Assembly (NCBI RefSeq): GCF_042686195.1
Contig: NZ_JBHUOQ010000001.1
Location: forward strand, 558,001 to 622,000
Reading direction: 5' to 3'
Length of the DNA: 64,000 nucleotides
Origin: Corticicoccus populi
GTDB taxonomy: Bacteria > Bacillota > Bacilli > Staphylococcales > Salinicoccaceae
Shown here piece after piece: positions 28,621-38,865 of this stretch. The translations under genes and the position numbers were made by a program. The notes below the pieces were generated by a model. It was not told the origin of the DNA. It was given only the letters and a program-made list of their open reading frames with translations, and did not search any database. Each line of letters begins with the position of its first letter. The stretch's first letter is position 1.

Positions 28621-28650
28621 AAAAAAAGACGGAGGAAAATCCTCCGTCTA
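28621..28650 (-). terminator. terminator of sodA
   Basis: AGACGGAGG, loop ATTTT, CCTCCGTCT and seven T on the minus strand. Confidence 0.94.
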
Positions 28651-28669
28651 AAATAAATCTGTATACTGC

Positions 28670-29272
28670 TTATTTAGCAGCATTATATAATTCATTTACT
28701 TTATCCCAGTTAACAACATTCCAGAATGCTTTTAAATATTCAGGACGTTTGTTTTGGTATTTCAGGTAATATGCATGCTCCCATACATCTGCCCCAAGAA
28801 TTGGAGTTTTACCTTCAGTTACCGGATTATCCTGATTTGGTGTTGAAACAACTTCAAGTTCTCCGTTATTTACAACCAGCCATGCCCAGCCGGATCCGAA
28901 TTGTCCTGCACCGGCAGCTTCGAATTTTTCTTTGAAATCTTCTACTGAACCGAATTTTGCTTCGATATCATTTTTAAGATCCCCAGTTAATTCAGTTGCC
29001 TCAGGTGATAATAACTGCCAGAATAATGAGTGGTTATAGTGACCGCCTCCGTTATTGCGTACAGCAGTTTTAATATCTGCAGGTACTGAATCTAAGTTTT
29101 TAACGATATCTTCGATATCTTTTGATTCTAAGTCAGTGCCTTTTACTGCATCATTTAATTTTGTTACATAAGTGTTATGATGCTTAGAGTGATGAATCTC
29201 CATAGTTTCTTTGTCAAAATGTGGTTCCAATGCATCATAAGCATAAGGTAATTCTGGTAGTTCAAAAGCCAT
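28670..29272 (-). CDS. sodA: superoxide dismutase (Mn/Fe)
   Basis: 200 residues. Disproportionates superoxide in the cytoplasm. Metal ligands: His near the start (EIHHSKHH), His in NHSLFW, Asp and His in [20 protein letters not shown] is the usual active-site stretch. GGAGGGG nine bases before ATG. Confidence 0.97.
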   Translation of the reverse strand: MAFELPELPYAYDALEPHFDKETMEIHHSKHHNTYVTKLNDAVKGTDLESKDIEDIVKNLDSVPADIKTAVRNNGGGHYNHSLFWQLLSPEATELTGDLKNDIEAKFGSVEDFKEKFEAAGAGQFGSGWAWLVVNNGELEVVSTPNQDNPVTEGKTPILGADVWEHAYYLKYQNKRPEYLKAFWNVVNWDKVNELYNAAK

Positions 29273-29306
29273 AGTTAATTCCCCTCCAATAATTATTTAC
29301 ATATCA

Positions 29307-29335
29307 AATATAACAATTCGATGTTAGAATAACAA
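29307..29335 (-). promoter_or_regulatory. sigma-A promoter of sodA
   Basis: Minus strand TTGTTA (29330-29335), 17-bp spacer, TATATT (29307-29312). Two AATTGTTAT direct repeats overlap it and could hold a regulator site. Confidence 0.55.
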
Positions 29336-29421
29336 TTGAATTGTCTTATATTTTTGCAATTTAATACCTAAGTATGAGTCAGTTCATTTAAAAAGACTAA
29401 TTTTACAGGAAGTAGATATAC

Positions 29422-30162
29422 ATGACAAACTATCTGGGGTATTTAAAACGCCTAATCACATTTAAAAAGTATCCGTTATTCCGGACTATCCCTTTCCGCT
29501 ATTTACTGCTGAATATATTAATTATATCCATATTAATCGCAGTACCCAATGTTCTTTCATTGATTTCCAGTGTCAATGCGACCTCCCACTTGACAGACAG
29601 CAGTACCGAGCTGCCGGAATTCACAATTCAAAATGAAATGTACCACGGTGATACACAGTTAGTGGAAATCGGAAGTCAAAAAATTTTATTTACAGAAGAT
29701 TTGACCACTGAGGAGACCGGAGATATTGATGATGATATATTAATCGGCTTTTTGAAGGACGGCATATATGTACAGAATGTACAGAACAGCGGATTCAGTT
29801 ATTCACTGCTCGGCGGTGTCTCAAATGACAGCGAGCTTCAGACATTTATTGATAACCAGCTTTCAAGTCTGTATTTTTACATTGTAATGTATGCTTTAAT
29901 TTATATCGTTTTAATTTACACACTGGTATTTACTGTTCTTCTTACAGGTTCACTCCTAATCAGTTCAGTCAGCAGACTGCTGAACAAGAAAAGTGATTAT
30001 ATGAATTGGTTTAAAGTGTCTTCATATATTACAGCATTATTTTACATTCCGTTTTTTCTGTTGAATCTTTTTATAAATACGCCCTTATGGTATTTATATG
30101 TTTTAATGCTTCCGTTCTATGTTTATTATTTTAAGAAATTACCTGCTTTAAAGAAGAAATAA
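29422..30162 (+). CDS. DUF1189 membrane protein (YqgB-like)
   Basis: 246 residues. Two or three N-terminal hydrophobic stretches starting RYLLLNILIISILIAVP, an extracytoplasmic domain of about 100 residues, then three C-terminal helices. Organisation matches DUF1189. AGGAAG lies about nine bases before ATG. Divergent from sodA and upstream of ispG, as yqgB is near sodA in Bacillus. Function unknown. Confidence 0.84.
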   Translation: MTNYLGYLKRLITFKKYPLFRTIPFRYLLLNILIISILIAVPNVLSLISSVNATSHLTDSSTELPEFTIQNEMYHGDTQLVEIGSQKILFTEDLTTEETGDIDDDILIGFLKDGIYVQNVQNSGFSYSLLGGVSNDSELQTFIDNQLSSLYFYIVMYALIYIVLIYTLVFTVLLTGSLLISSVSRLLNKKSDYMNWFKVSSYITALFYIPFFLLNLFINTPLWYLYVLMLPFYVYYFKKLPALKKK

Positions 30163-30198
30163 ATAAGCAGTTTTGTTACAATTAAACCCGAACTTTAG

Positions 30199-30204
30199 TA
30201 TAAT
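30199..30204 (+). promoter_or_regulatory. -10 element of ispG
   Basis: Perfect TATAAT 43 bases before the start codon; the matching -35 (TTACAA, 17 bp upstream) is weak. Confidence 0.45.
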
Positions 30205-30246
30205 AACATTTGGTCTATAAAGATTTATAAATTAAGGAGTTTGGTT

Positions 30247-31368
30247 ATGTCTAATATCATACATCGTTCGAAAACCAGAAAAGTACAGGTCGGTGATGTT
30301 TCTATTGGTGGTGCGGATGAAATAATTATCCAAAGTATGACCACTACAAAAACACATGATGTCGAAGCAACAGTTGCTGAGATTAAAAGACTTGAAGAAG
30401 CTGGCTGCCAAATCGTCCGAGTTGCATGTCCTAAAGAAGAAGATGCTCTGGCCATCAGCGAGATTAAGAAACAGATTAACATCCCGCTTGTTGTCGATAT
30501 ACATTTTGATTATAAACTTGCCCTTCTTGCTGTTGAAGGCGGCGCGGATAAAATCAGAATCAACCCCGGTAATATCGGGCGCCGTGAAAAAGTCGAAGCA
30601 GTTGTTGAAGCGTGTAAAAATAAAGGAATTCCGATCCGAATCGGTGTAAATGCGGGGAGCCTTGAAAAACATATCATTAAAAAATACGGTTACCCTACTG
30701 CAGACGGTATGGTGGAAAGTGCACTGCACCATATTAAGATTTTAGAAGACCTCGATTTCCATGATATCATTGTCTCTATGAAAGCTTCTGACGTTAATCT
30801 TGCAATTGAAGCTTATACGAAAGCTGCACAGGCTTTTGACTACCCGCTCCATCTGGGAATCACTGAAAGCGGCACATTATTTGCCGGAACTGTTAAAAGT
30901 GCGGCCGGTCTTGGTGCAATCATCTCCCAGGGGATGGGTAATACAATGAGAATTTCATTATCTGCAGATCCTGTAGAGGAAATTAAGGTCGCGAAGGAGC
31001 TTCTTAAATCATACGGTCTTGCAAGTAACGCACCAACACTGATTGCATGTCCGACATGCGGCCGTATCGAAATTGATTTAATTTCGATTGCAAATGAAGT
31101 GGAAGAATATATCTCTACAATTAAAGCACCGATTAAAGTTGCGGTTCTCGGCTGTGCGGTAAACGGTCCCGGGGAAGCAAGAGAAGCAGACATTGGTATT
31201 GCCGGCGCGCGTGGAGAAGGATTACTGTTTATGCACGGTAAAACTGTACGTAAAGTACCTGAGGAAACAATGGTGGATGAACTGAAAAAAGAAATTGATA
31301 TTCTTGCAGAGAAACATTACGAAAAAGAAAGACTTAAAAAAGAAGAACTCGCAAATCAAAAAAATTAA
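30247..31368 (+). CDS. ispG: 4-hydroxy-3-methylbut-2-enyl diphosphate synthase (flavodoxin)
   Basis: 373 residues. Penultimate reductive step of the MEP isoprenoid pathway. TIM barrel followed by the [4Fe-4S] domain, whose cysteines are in [11 protein letters not shown] and [13 protein letters not shown] 30247 is seven bases from AAGGAG. With ispH further along it shows that this organism uses the MEP pathway. Confidence 0.97.
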   Translation: MSNIIHRSKTRKVQVGDVSIGGADEIIIQSMTTTKTHDVEATVAEIKRLEEAGCQIVRVACPKEEDALAISEIKKQINIPLVVDIHFDYKLALLAVEGGADKIRINPGNIGRREKVEAVVEACKNKGIPIRIGVNAGSLEKHIIKKYGYPTADGMVESALHHIKILEDLDFHDIIVSMKASDVNLAIEAYTKAAQAFDYPLHLGITESGTLFAGTVKSAAGLGAIISQGMGNTMRISLSADPVEEIKVAKELLKSYGLASNAPTLIACPTCGRIEIDLISIANEVEEYISTIKAPIKVAVLGCAVNGPGEAREADIGIAGARGEGLLFMHGKTVRKVPEETMVDELKKEIDILAEKHYEKERLKKEELANQKN

Positions 31369-31381
31369 ATTTATTTAACAT

Positions 31382-31421
31382 AAAAACGGCATCTCCTTTA
31401 ATTAGAGGAGATGCCGTTTTT
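31382..31421. terminator. bidirectional terminator, ispG / APH-like gene
   Basis: AAAAACGGCATCTCCT, loop TTAATTAG, AGGAGATGCCGTTTTT. Confidence 0.94.
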
Positions 31422-32333
31422 ATTGCTGTCGTATTCTTTAAGCAGATACTCAGCATAATCATCCATTCTAGAAGTCATTATTTCTTCAGTAATATCATCT
31501 CTATTAAATGTTTTCCATCCCGGATAAACTACCAGAGGATCTTCCAGAACGTCCATTAATGAAACAATATCCCAGTATATATGATGGATGTAATTTTTTG
31601 GTGCTGCACTTATATATTCACATAAAAATTCATCTGCTGCCTCTACACCTTCAAGCATGGCGAGATTCCACCGGCAGTGCCCGATATCCACACTTTTGGG
31701 TCCGGTACAGGCATTAACCCAGTCAACTACACCTGAAACACAATCATCTTCCCATAAAACATTGGCCGGATGGAAATCACGATGAATGAAAGCTTCTTCG
31801 CTTCCGGGTGCAGGAAGATGTGCAATTCTCTTTAACTTTCCCCAGACCTCAGGCACATTTGTCCAAGACGGAATCATTATTGCCTCCGGCTGTTGATATC
31901 GTTCATAGCGACTCTCGTCATCAGTAATTTGATTATCATGTAATTTCACAAGCGCTTCTGCAAGTGAAGAAAGGAAAGAATGGTTGTTCGTGATATCGAG
32001 GTCGACATGCCCGTCAATCTTCGTCATCAAAAGCAGCAAATACCCATTCACTGAGCCGTACGGATCTACGTTAATCACTTTTGGTGTATTAATATTTAGT
32101 AAACCTGCAGTATTAAGGCTCTGTTCTTCATTAAAAATTTCTTCAGATGTGAAAATATCCTTCTCATATTCACGAAGAATAAAATCCATATGTATGCCGG
32201 ACGTTAATGCCACTTTAATACCGAATAAATTCGATGTGGTACTGCCTTTTATTTCATAGACATCCAGCACAGTGGAGAACTCCGGAGATGAAGACAAAAT
32301 CCACTGATTAAGAGATTGGGATAAATAATTCAT
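31398..32333 (-). CDS. aminoglycoside phosphotransferase-fold kinase
   Basis: 311 residues of the APH/choline kinase fold. Brenner motif HRDFHPANVLW supplies the catalytic Asp and Asn, and VVDWVNA the metal-binding Asp. The N-lobe is divergent. ATG 32333 follows the zur stop by five bases; the earlier frame lies inside zur. Position at the end of the znuC-znuB-zur transcript is unusual. Small-molecule substrate unknown, and I see no reason to call it a resistance gene. Confidence 0.85.
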   Translation of the reverse strand: MNYLSQSLNQWILSSSPEFSTVLDVYEIKGSTTSNLFGIKVALTSGIHMDFILREYEKDIFTSEEIFNEEQSLNTAGLLNINTPKVINVDPYGSVNGYLLLLMTKIDGHVDLDITNNHSFLSSLAEALVKLHDNQITDDESRYERYQQPEAIMIPSWTNVPEVWGKLKRIAHLPAPGSEEAFIHRDFHPANVLWEDDCVSGVVDWVNACTGPKSVDIGHCRWNLAMLEGVEAADEFLCEYISAAPKNYIHHIYWDIVSLMDVLEDPLVVYPGWKTFNRDDITEEIMTSRMDDYAEYLLKEYDSNKNGISSN

Positions 32334-32338
32334 CCCAA

Positions 32339-32752
32339 TCACCTGCAATCGGCACACAGGCCGTACAATTCAACTTTATGATTTCTAATTTCAACATCGT
32401 CCAATTCATTTTTCCAGACATCAACCGGACAGTAATGAATTACTTTTGTTTCTCCGCATTTTTCACATATAAAGTGATGATGGTGATGTGTTGTACATGA
32501 AATTTTATACTGTTTCTCTCCATCGAGTACAGTTTCTTCCAACACTTCAATGTCCTTTAAAGTATACAAATTGCGGTAAATTGTATCATAACTTAAACCG
32601 GGATATTCACTGATTAAGGACTCCTGTACATCTTTCGCACTTAAATAGCGGTTTTCTTCTAAAAACAATTCAATCATTCTCATACGTTTACCGGTGACCT
32701 TCAAGCTGTTTTCTCTCAATTTTTCCTCATACTTCTTGAGATTCTTTGCCAT
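32339..32752 (-). CDS. zur: Fur-family zinc uptake regulator Zur
   Basis: 137 residues. Winged helix with SYDTIYRNLYTL as recognition helix, then the dimerisation domain with a His-rich metal site (CTTHHHHHFICEKCGE) and a second CxxC at the very C-terminus (CADC), forming the structural zinc site. AGGAG nine bases before ATG. Overlaps znuB by 26 bases, so Zur is co-transcribed with the transporter it should repress. Confidence 0.92.
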   Translation of the reverse strand: MAKNLKKYEEKLRENSLKVTGKRMRMIELFLEENRYLSAKDVQESLISEYPGLSYDTIYRNLYTLKDIEVLEETVLDGEKQYKISCTTHHHHHFICEKCGETKVIHYCPVDVWKNELDDVEIRNHKVELYGLCADCR

Positions 32753-33578
32753 TTTTTCTCACTCCTAACCGATCAAGCAATATTGTTCCGAGCAATATTA
32801 AAATAGATACTAAAACAATCGTACCTCCGGGGGAAATATCCAGGTGAAAACTCAGGAATAATCCGCTGATTACTGCAATTTCACCAAGGATTACGCTGAC
32901 AATCATCAGCTGCTTAAAGCTTGATGTAATTCTCATCGCACTCGCCACCGGCAGTGTCATTAACGCACTTACAAGAAGAATACCGACAATTCTCATTGAT
33001 GCTGAAATCACCAGTGCAACAACAATAATGAATAAAAAGTGAATCCATTTACTGATATTCATAACACTCGCGTATTCTTCATCAAAGGAAACCAAAAACA
33101 TTTCCTTGTAAAGCAAAAATATAAAGAAAATTACAATGACTGCAATAACCGAAATTAATGTTAAATCAGCTGAGCTGACCGCACTGATACTGCCGAATAA
33201 ATAACCGAATAAATCCTGGTTAAATCCATTGGCCAGTGATAAAAATAAAATTCCTACAGCAATACCAAGGCTCATTATAATCGGGATTGCCAATTCTTGA
33301 TAATGTTTATAAACTGTCCTCAAACGCTCAATTCCAAGTGCTCCGAGTACTGAAAATACAATTCCGGAGACAAGCGGGTTAATAACAAATGATGTGATGG
33401 ACGATAAGTATACACCGAATGCAATACCACCGAGTGTCACATGACTTAAAGCATCTGCAATTAAAGACAGTCTCCTGATAACAATAAATGTCCCGATTAA
33501 AGGTGCGATAAGTCCGGCTATTAAGCCGCTTATAAATGAGTAGCGCATAAATTCATAATTCAATAATGCATCAATCAA
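32727..33578 (-). CDS. znuB: zinc ABC transporter permease
   Basis: 283 residues, eight or nine membrane helices of the ABC-3 family (FIVIRRLSLIADALSHVTLGGIAFG is the cytoplasmic signature). The start is probably TTG 33578, overlapping the znuC stop as TTGA with AGGGAG eight bases upstream; GTG 33587 is too close to that site. Equivalent to staphylococcal mreB. Confidence 0.9.
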   Translation of the reverse strand: MIDALLNYEFMRYSFISGLIAGLIAPLIGTFIVIRRLSLIADALSHVTLGGIAFGVYLSSITSFVINPLVSGIVFSVLGALGIERLRTVYKHYQELAIPIIMSLGIAVGILFLSLANGFNQDLFGYLFGSISAVSSADLTLISVIAVIVIFFIFLLYKEMFLVSFDEEYASVMNISKWIHFLFIIVVALVISASMRIVGILLVSALMTLPVASAMRITSSFKQLMIVSVILGEIAVISGLFLSFHLDISPGGTIVLVSILILLGTILLDRLGVRKNGKESQEV

Positions 33579-34357
33579 CTGCAACACTCCCTGTCATGAT
33601 CATGGGAAACAAGCTGCAGAGGAAATCCATATATTTTTGAAAGCTCTGCTTCACCCAGATGTTTAAATTCTTGATTGGTACCGTGAAAATGTAGATGCTC
33701 ATTCAAACACGCCACTTCATCAGCATGGTCCACCACGACACCAATATCATGTGTAACAAGTAGTATTGTCACGTGCTCCTGTTTCAATTTAAACAGAACT
33801 TCATAAAACTCTTTAACATGCTTTGTATCAATACCCACTGTTGGTTCATCAAGCACCAGGATTGTCGGATTATTAATCAACGCTCTCGCAATAAGCACCC
33901 GCTGGGTCTGACCGCCGGATAACAATGAAATATTTTTATCTTTCAGGTCACTGATATCAAGAAGATCCAGCACATCCAAAAGTTTCTTTTTGTCATCTTT
34001 ATTAAAGCGTTTGAACAACCCTTTTCCTTTCGTTAACCCGCTGAGAATCACTTCACTGACAGTCGCAGGAAATCCTTTTTGAAAGCTGTTTGATTTTTGT
34101 GAAACATAACCAATTTCGTTCCATGCAGCATATTTTCTGCTTTTCTTTCCATTTATATATATCTCGCCCTGCTGGGATTTCAGTACACCCAATATTAATT
34201 TAATTAAAGTGGTTTTACCGGAGCCGTTAGGACCGACAAGCGCGACAAAATCACCTTTATCTATTTCCAAATTAATATCTTTGAGTGCAGGTGTCTGCTC
34301 TAATTTATCTTTATACGTATAAGAAAGATTTTTTATTTCAAATACTGGATGAGTCAT
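33575..34357 (-). CDS. znuC: zinc ABC transporter ATP-binding protein
   Basis: 260 residues. Walker A GPNGSGKTT, signature LLSGGQTQRVLIARAL, Walker B ILVLDEPTVGID, His switch VTHDIG. The C-terminus HDHDRECC is a likely metal-handling tail. ATG 34357 is nine bases from AAGGAG. No periplasmic-type binding lipoprotein (AdcA/ZnuA) is in the window, so it must be encoded elsewhere. Confidence 0.93.
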   Translation of the reverse strand: MTHPVFEIKNLSYTYKDKLEQTPALKDINLEIDKGDFVALVGPNGSGKTTLIKLILGVLKSQQGEIYINGKKSRKYAAWNEIGYVSQKSNSFQKGFPATVSEVILSGLTKGKGLFKRFNKDDKKKLLDVLDLLDISDLKDKNISLLSGGQTQRVLIARALINNPTILVLDEPTVGIDTKHVKEFYEVLFKLKQEHVTILLVTHDIGVVVDHADEVACLNEHLHFHGTNQEFKHLGEAELSKIYGFPLQLVSHDHDRECCS

Positions 34358-34401
34358 CCGCACCGTCTCCTTACAATTATTAATCATTACAATAGAATAC
34401 A

Positions 34402-34435
34402 GGAATGATTACGTTTTGTAAATAGTAATGATTCC
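34402..34435. promoter_or_regulatory. candidate Zur operator upstream of znuC
   Basis: GGAATGATTAC and GTAATGATTCC form an inverted repeat with one mismatch and a 12-base gap. Each arm matches half of the Zur consensus core CGTAATnATTACG, but no single full palindrome is present. Confidence 0.4.
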
Positions 34436-34488
34436 GCAGATAAAAGCCCGCATGTCTGATAAATTATTCATACGGACTTTATGAAAAT

Positions 34489-36558
34489 CTATTCTTTTAG
34501 TTTTAATGTCATTGCATTGACTGCAACAATCACTGTGCTCAGAGACATCAGGACTGCACCTGCTGCCGGTGATAAAATAATGCCCATGAAAGCAAGGATG
34601 CCGGCAGCGAGCGGAACAGCAAGGATATTATACCCTGCGCCCCACCATAAATTCTGAACCATTTTTCTCATTGTATTGTCTGCAAGGCCCAGGAAATGAA
34701 TAATATCCGATGGATTGCTTTTTACCAGGATAATATCTCCTGATTCAACTGCAACATCTGTACCGGCACCGATGGCGACACCGATATCAGCACGCACAAG
34801 GCTTGGTGCATCATTAATACCGTCCCCGACCATCATGACTGTTTTACCTTCATTTTGATAGGATTTAATCATTTTTTCTTTATCTTCCGGCATCAGCTGT
34901 GCATGAACATCATCTATACCTAGTTCTTTTGCAACAGCCTCTGCGACTTGTCTGTTATCCCCTGTTAACATTACAGGCTGGATATTTTTTTCTTTTAGTG
35001 ACTGGATCATTTCTCTTGAACTTTCCTTAATCTGATCGCCCTGTGCAGCAATGCCGCAGTTTTTTCCCTCAACAATTAAAAAGCTTATTGAGTTCCCCTG
35101 CCCTGCAAGAGATTCAAATTGTTCGAGATCATAATTAATATTGTTGTCATCCAAATATGAAACACTCGCAATTTTCATTTTCTTACTATCAATAACAGCT
35201 TCGAGACCCACACCGGGTATATTATTTACGTCTCCTGCTTTAGGAATTTTAATTGATTCTTCTGCTACCTTCTCAAGTATTCCGACTGCCAATGGATGAC
35301 TTGAAGTTTCTTCAATTGCAGCCATGAAGCCAAGCACTTCTTTATCTGAATAATTATCACTAAAACTTTCGTAATGATTAACAGCAAAATTCCCTTCTGT
35401 AAGTGTGCCTGTTTTGTCCATCATTACAACATCAAGATGTCGCGCTGTTTCTAAAGCTTCCCTGTTTTTAACCAGCAGTCCGTTTTGCGCTCCGATTGAT
35501 GTGGAACGTGCAGTAACCAGAGGAATGGCAAGACCGAGTGCATGCGGACATGCGATTACAAGAACAGTAACCAGACGTTCAAGTGCAAAATCGACATCTG
35601 ATGCAATGATTATCCATATAATAAATGAAGTGAAGCCGGCAATTAATGCAAAATAGAATAAATATCCGGCTACTCTGTCCGACATCAATTCTGCTCTGGA
35701 CTTATCATTTTGAGCGTCATTGACAAGCCCCATCACTTGAGACAGGTAACTGCTTTCTCCAGTTCCCGTTACTTTCACAATAATCGTACCGGAACCGTTT
35801 ACTGCACCGCCAATGACTGTATCATCAGATGTTTTTTCAATGCTCTTTGATTCTCCAGTAACCAGTGATTCATCAACTGTTGTCCGTCCTTCAATAATCA
35901 CACCGTCCACCGGTATATTATCACCGGCTTTAACCTGAACATGATCGTCCGTATTCACTTCGGACAACTGCACTTCTCTTGTACTGCCGTCCTCATCTAT
36001 AACTACAGCAGTGTTAGGAAGAAGTTCTGCCATTTTTTTTAGTGCATCACCGGCATTACCCACTGCTTTCATTTCAATCCAGTGGCCGAACAGCATAATA
36101 ATAATCAATGTTGCCAGTTCCCAGAAAAAATCCATAGTATGTGTATCCGGAGCGCCAAAATGATTCATATAAAAGGCATACAAACTGTAGAAGTATGCTA
36201 CAGATATGCCTAGAGAAATTAAAGTCATCATTCCCGGACTTTTTTCTTTTAATTCATCTTTAGCACCTGACAGAAAAGGCTGTCCACCGTAAAAATATAA
36301 AATTGTCGCAAGTATCAGTACGACCCAGTCAGAACCCTGGAAAGTAAATTGAAACGGCAGCTCCACTCCCATCATCGGCGCCAGGAAAATAATCGGTACC
36401 GCAAAGATTAACGATACAAAGAATTTCTGTTTGAAATCTGCATGATGATGGCTGTGTCCGCCATGACCGCCGTCATGATGGTCTGAACTGTGATGATGTT
36501 CCCCGTGGCTGCTGTGAGTATCATTCTCATGATGATGATGATTTCTTTGTTCTTTCAT
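34489..36558 (-). CDS. copB: CopB-type copper-exporting P-type ATPase
   Basis: 689 residues, P1B ATPase. The His/Asp/Gly-rich cytoplasmic N-terminus (1-41) replaces CxxC metal-binding domains. TGES at 234-237, membrane metal site CPH at 337-339 instead of CPC, phosphorylation motif DKTGT from D381, and GDGINDAP hinge. CPH with a His-rich N-terminus marks the CopB branch that expels copper. GAGGGA is six bases before ATG. A CsoR-like operator lies 40 bases upstream. Confidence 0.95.
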   Translation of the reverse strand: MKEQRNHHHHENDTHSSHGEHHHSSDHHDGGHGGHSHHHADFKQKFFVSLIFAVPIIFLAPMMGVELPFQFTFQGSDWVVLILATILYFYGGQPFLSGAKDELKEKSPGMMTLISLGISVAYFYSLYAFYMNHFGAPDTHTMDFFWELATLIIIMLFGHWIEMKAVGNAGDALKKMAELLPNTAVVIDEDGSTREVQLSEVNTDDHVQVKAGDNIPVDGVIIEGRTTVDESLVTGESKSIEKTSDDTVIGGAVNGSGTIIVKVTGTGESSYLSQVMGLVNDAQNDKSRAELMSDRVAGYLFYFALIAGFTSFIIWIIIASDVDFALERLVTVLVIACPHALGLAIPLVTARSTSIGAQNGLLVKNREALETARHLDVVMMDKTGTLTEGNFAVNHYESFSDNYSDKEVLGFMAAIEETSSHPLAVGILEKVAEESIKIPKAGDVNNIPGVGLEAVIDSKKMKIASVSYLDDNNINYDLEQFESLAGQGNSISFLIVEGKNCGIAAQGDQIKESSREMIQSLKEKNIQPVMLTGDNRQVAEAVAKELGIDDVHAQLMPEDKEKMIKSYQNEGKTVMMVGDGINDAPSLVRADIGVAIGAGTDVAVESGDIILVKSNPSDIIHFLGLADNTMRKMVQNLWWGAGYNILAVPLAAGILAFMGIILSPAAGAVLMSLSTVIVAVNAMTLKLKE

Positions 36559-36596
36559 AAAATATCCCTCACTTATTTTATCTTTTCTACAATTAT

Positions 36597-36613
36597 ATAC
36601 CCTATAGGGGTAT
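36597..36613. promoter_or_regulatory. CsoR-type copper operator
   Basis: ATACCCTATAGGGGTAT, a GC-centred near-palindrome of the form bound by CsoR repressors, placed upstream of copB. Confidence 0.85.
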
Positions 36614-36661
36614 CAGTCAAACTATAAAAATACAGAGAATATTTAATGAAGTGAACATACT

Positions 36662-37153
36662 CTATTCTTCAATATATTTCTCTGCATGTGGATTTTCTTT
36701 GGGATGGATGTAATTATAATCCTCTATTTCATCTGCTTCAATAATTCTTTCTGTTATTTCATAAGGTTCTCTTAAATTCATTTCAGATATTTCAACAGAG
36801 CCGTCATCATTGATTCTCTCAACATAGGCAACATGGCCAATCGGTCCTTCTTCTGTCTGCAGTATTGAACCTGTTTTAGGTGCATCATTCACAATATATC
36901 CGTCTGCTTCTGCACGTTCAGCCCATTTTTCAGCATCGTGCCATCGTCTTTCAATCTTATTCCCGTCATCTCTGACTCTGTCAAAAACATAATACGTACA
37001 TTCACCGTTTTCATATGTGTTATGTGACATTGGATCCGGTGTAAAAAACAGTTTTACCTCATTGAAAATACCATCTTCCGACTGTTCATTAAGCAGTAAT
37101 ATGCCTGCCGTAATAAAAAACAATATGCCGCCATAAATAAATATTTTTTTCAC
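36662..37153 (-). CDS. membrane-anchored CHAP-domain protein
   Basis: 163 residues. N-terminal anchor or signal (about 4-20), then a small CHAP fold with nucleophile Cys in GECTYYVFDRV, His in IGHVAYVE and the third polar residue in ISEMN. Such proteins cut peptidoglycan peptides outside the cell. The start is GTG 37153 with GGAGG seven bases upstream; in-frame ATGs further out overlap that site. A stand-alone CHAP without a wall-binding domain. Confidence 0.85.
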   Translation of the reverse strand: MKKIFIYGGILFFITAGILLLNEQSEDGIFNEVKLFFTPDPMSHNTYENGECTYYVFDRVRDDGNKIERRWHDAEKWAERAEADGYIVNDAPKTGSILQTEEGPIGHVAYVERINDDGSVEISEMNLREPYEITERIIEADEIEDYNYIHPKENPHAEKYIEE

Positions 37154-37325
37154 GATAAGCACCTCCGCCTGCATTGATACTCTCTTTATTTTATACATAC
37201 AGGTACAGCAGTCAAATCATCCGGCTCTAAATAATTTTTATATATCATAAAACAGTGTTCGCCGGGATAAAAATGTATAAAAATAATGATAAAGACGAAT
37301 AGAAAATAACTTTGATTCTTAAAAG

Positions 37326-37370
37326 ACATAAAAAGACCTCAGAATCCTAATCAGGGTTCTGGGGTCTTTT
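37326..37370. terminator. terminator of amtB
   Basis: AAAAAGACCTCAGAA and TTCTGGGGTCTTTTT, paired around a short loop; usable on both strands. Confidence 0.88.
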
Positions 37371-37386
37371 TGAAGAATTTACTTAT

Positions 37387-38589
37387 CTACTCATAAGCTT
37401 TCTCACCGTGGATGACACTATCGAGTCCTTCAAGTTCTTCTTTTTCATCAGTTCTGAGAGTGACAAAGATACTGATGACTTTTGCAATCAGAAAAGTCAT
37501 GACTGCACTGAAAATAATCGTAGCAGCTACTGCAATAATCTGAGCCACTACAGGCATTATGCCGCCGCCTGATAAAAGCCCGTTTGAAATGTCTGGATTT
37601 ACTGCGGAAGTTTGAAATACCCCTGTTCCAATCGCACCAACAATGCCTCCGATACCATGAAGTCCAAAAGCGTCCAGAGCATCATCATAATTAAGCATTG
37701 CTTTTAATTTTGTGATGGCGAAGAAACAAATTGCCCCACCTGCAATACCTAATATAAATGCGCCCGGATAAGTGACAAATCCGGCAGCCGGTGTAATGAC
37801 AACAAGCCCCGCCAGCATTCCTGATAATGTACCGAAAATGGATACTTTCTTTGTAGTCAGTCTTTCAACTAAAATCCAGCCTGCTATACCTGCTGTAGAA
37901 GCGAGTACGGTATTCACGAATGCAGACATTGCAATGGAGTCAAACGTCAATGCGCTTCCCGTGTTAAAACCAAACCATCCAAACCATACGAGTATTGCCC
38001 CGATCATAGTTATCACTAAATTATGCGGCTTATTTTTAGTTTCAGGTTTTCTTGAACCTAAAAGTAATGCCAGCACTAAGCCTGATACCCCTGAAGAAAT
38101 ATGCACGACTGTACCGCCGGCAAAATCAATTGCTCCTATTGAATGAATCCAGCCTCCTCCCCAAACCCAGTGTGCTACCGGGCTGTAGACTAGAATTACC
38201 CAAAGAGCCATAAAAACTAAAAATGGACCGAATTTCATACGTTCAGCTACTGAGCCGGTCAGGATTGAGACGGCAATCGTACAAAAAGTGAGTTGGAAAA
38301 GCATGAACAGCGCAAAAGGCACGGTCTCGGAAAAACCTACATTCGGTTCAAAGCCAACGTTATTCAGTCCTACAAATGAAAAATCTCCCAGCCATAAACT
38401 GCTTCCCCCGAAGCTTAAAGAAAAACCGACCAATACCCAAGTAAATGTCACAACAACTATGGCTGAAATGCTGTGCATTGAGGTATTCAGTACGTTTTTT
38501 GATTGGACAAGTCCCCCATAAAACAAGGCCAATCCAGGTGTCATAATCCACACCAGTAAAGTACAAAGAAATAAAAGAATAGTATCCAT
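37387..38589 (-). CDS. amtB: ammonium transporter
   Basis: 400 residues with 11 membrane helices, Amt/Rh family. TPGLALFYGGLVQSKNVLN is the N-terminal signature, and the two pore histidines lie in HWVWGGGW and FGLHGIGG. Moves ammonium or ammonia inward. ATG 38589 is eight bases from TAGGAG. No PII-type glnK gene follows, unlike many bacterial amt operons. Confidence 0.95.
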   Translation of the reverse strand: MDTILLFLCTLLVWIMTPGLALFYGGLVQSKNVLNTSMHSISAIVVVTFTWVLVGFSLSFGGSSLWLGDFSFVGLNNVGFEPNVGFSETVPFALFMLFQLTFCTIAVSILTGSVAERMKFGPFLVFMALWVILVYSPVAHWVWGGGWIHSIGAIDFAGGTVVHISSGVSGLVLALLLGSRKPETKNKPHNLVITMIGAILVWFGWFGFNTGSALTFDSIAMSAFVNTVLASTAGIAGWILVERLTTKKVSIFGTLSGMLAGLVVITPAAGFVTYPGAFILGIAGGAICFFAITKLKAMLNYDDALDAFGLHGIGGIVGAIGTGVFQTSAVNPDISNGLLSGGGIMPVVAQIIAVAATIIFSAVMTFLIAKVISIFVTLRTDEKEELEGLDSVIHGEKAYE

Positions 38590-38752
38590 GATGATCACTC
38601 CTACAAAAAAGTATGGAGCAAGTATATCCTCTTTTTTTTAAAACACAAAATCGGTGTGATATTTACTTACACGTATTGTTAGAATATATGACATGAAATT
38701 TAATATCAGTTTTTATAATTGGTTTCAAAATGCTTGATAATATAATGATGGT

Positions 38753-38818
38753 AGCGCTTTACATCAGGCAATAAATCATTTGATGCCGGACTCTTTTATC
38801 CGTCACTAATAAAGCGCT
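38753..38818. repeat. branched inverted-repeat element
   Basis: Perfect 9-bp arms AGCGCTTTA (38753-38761) and TAAAGCGCT (38810-38818). They enclose two further small hairpins, GGCA/TGCC (or CATCA/TGATG) and CGGA/TCCG. No T-run follows on either strand. Lies between the M20 peptidase stop and the amtB start. Could be a structured RNA, a weak terminator or a protein site. Confidence 0.5.
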
Positions 38819-38865
38819 GATTATCCAACTTATATCACTGAATGATTTAATTTATTTTTTAAATT

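Noticed and set aside
31398..32333. Antibiotic resistance gene (aminoglycoside phosphotransferase)
   Set aside because: Only the general APH/choline kinase fold is visible, and context is zinc uptake; the family covers many unrelated substrates.
38753..38818. Possible tRNA or tRNA remnant
   Set aside because: The arms fold, but there is no T-loop, D-loop or anticodon-arm consensus and the length is too short.
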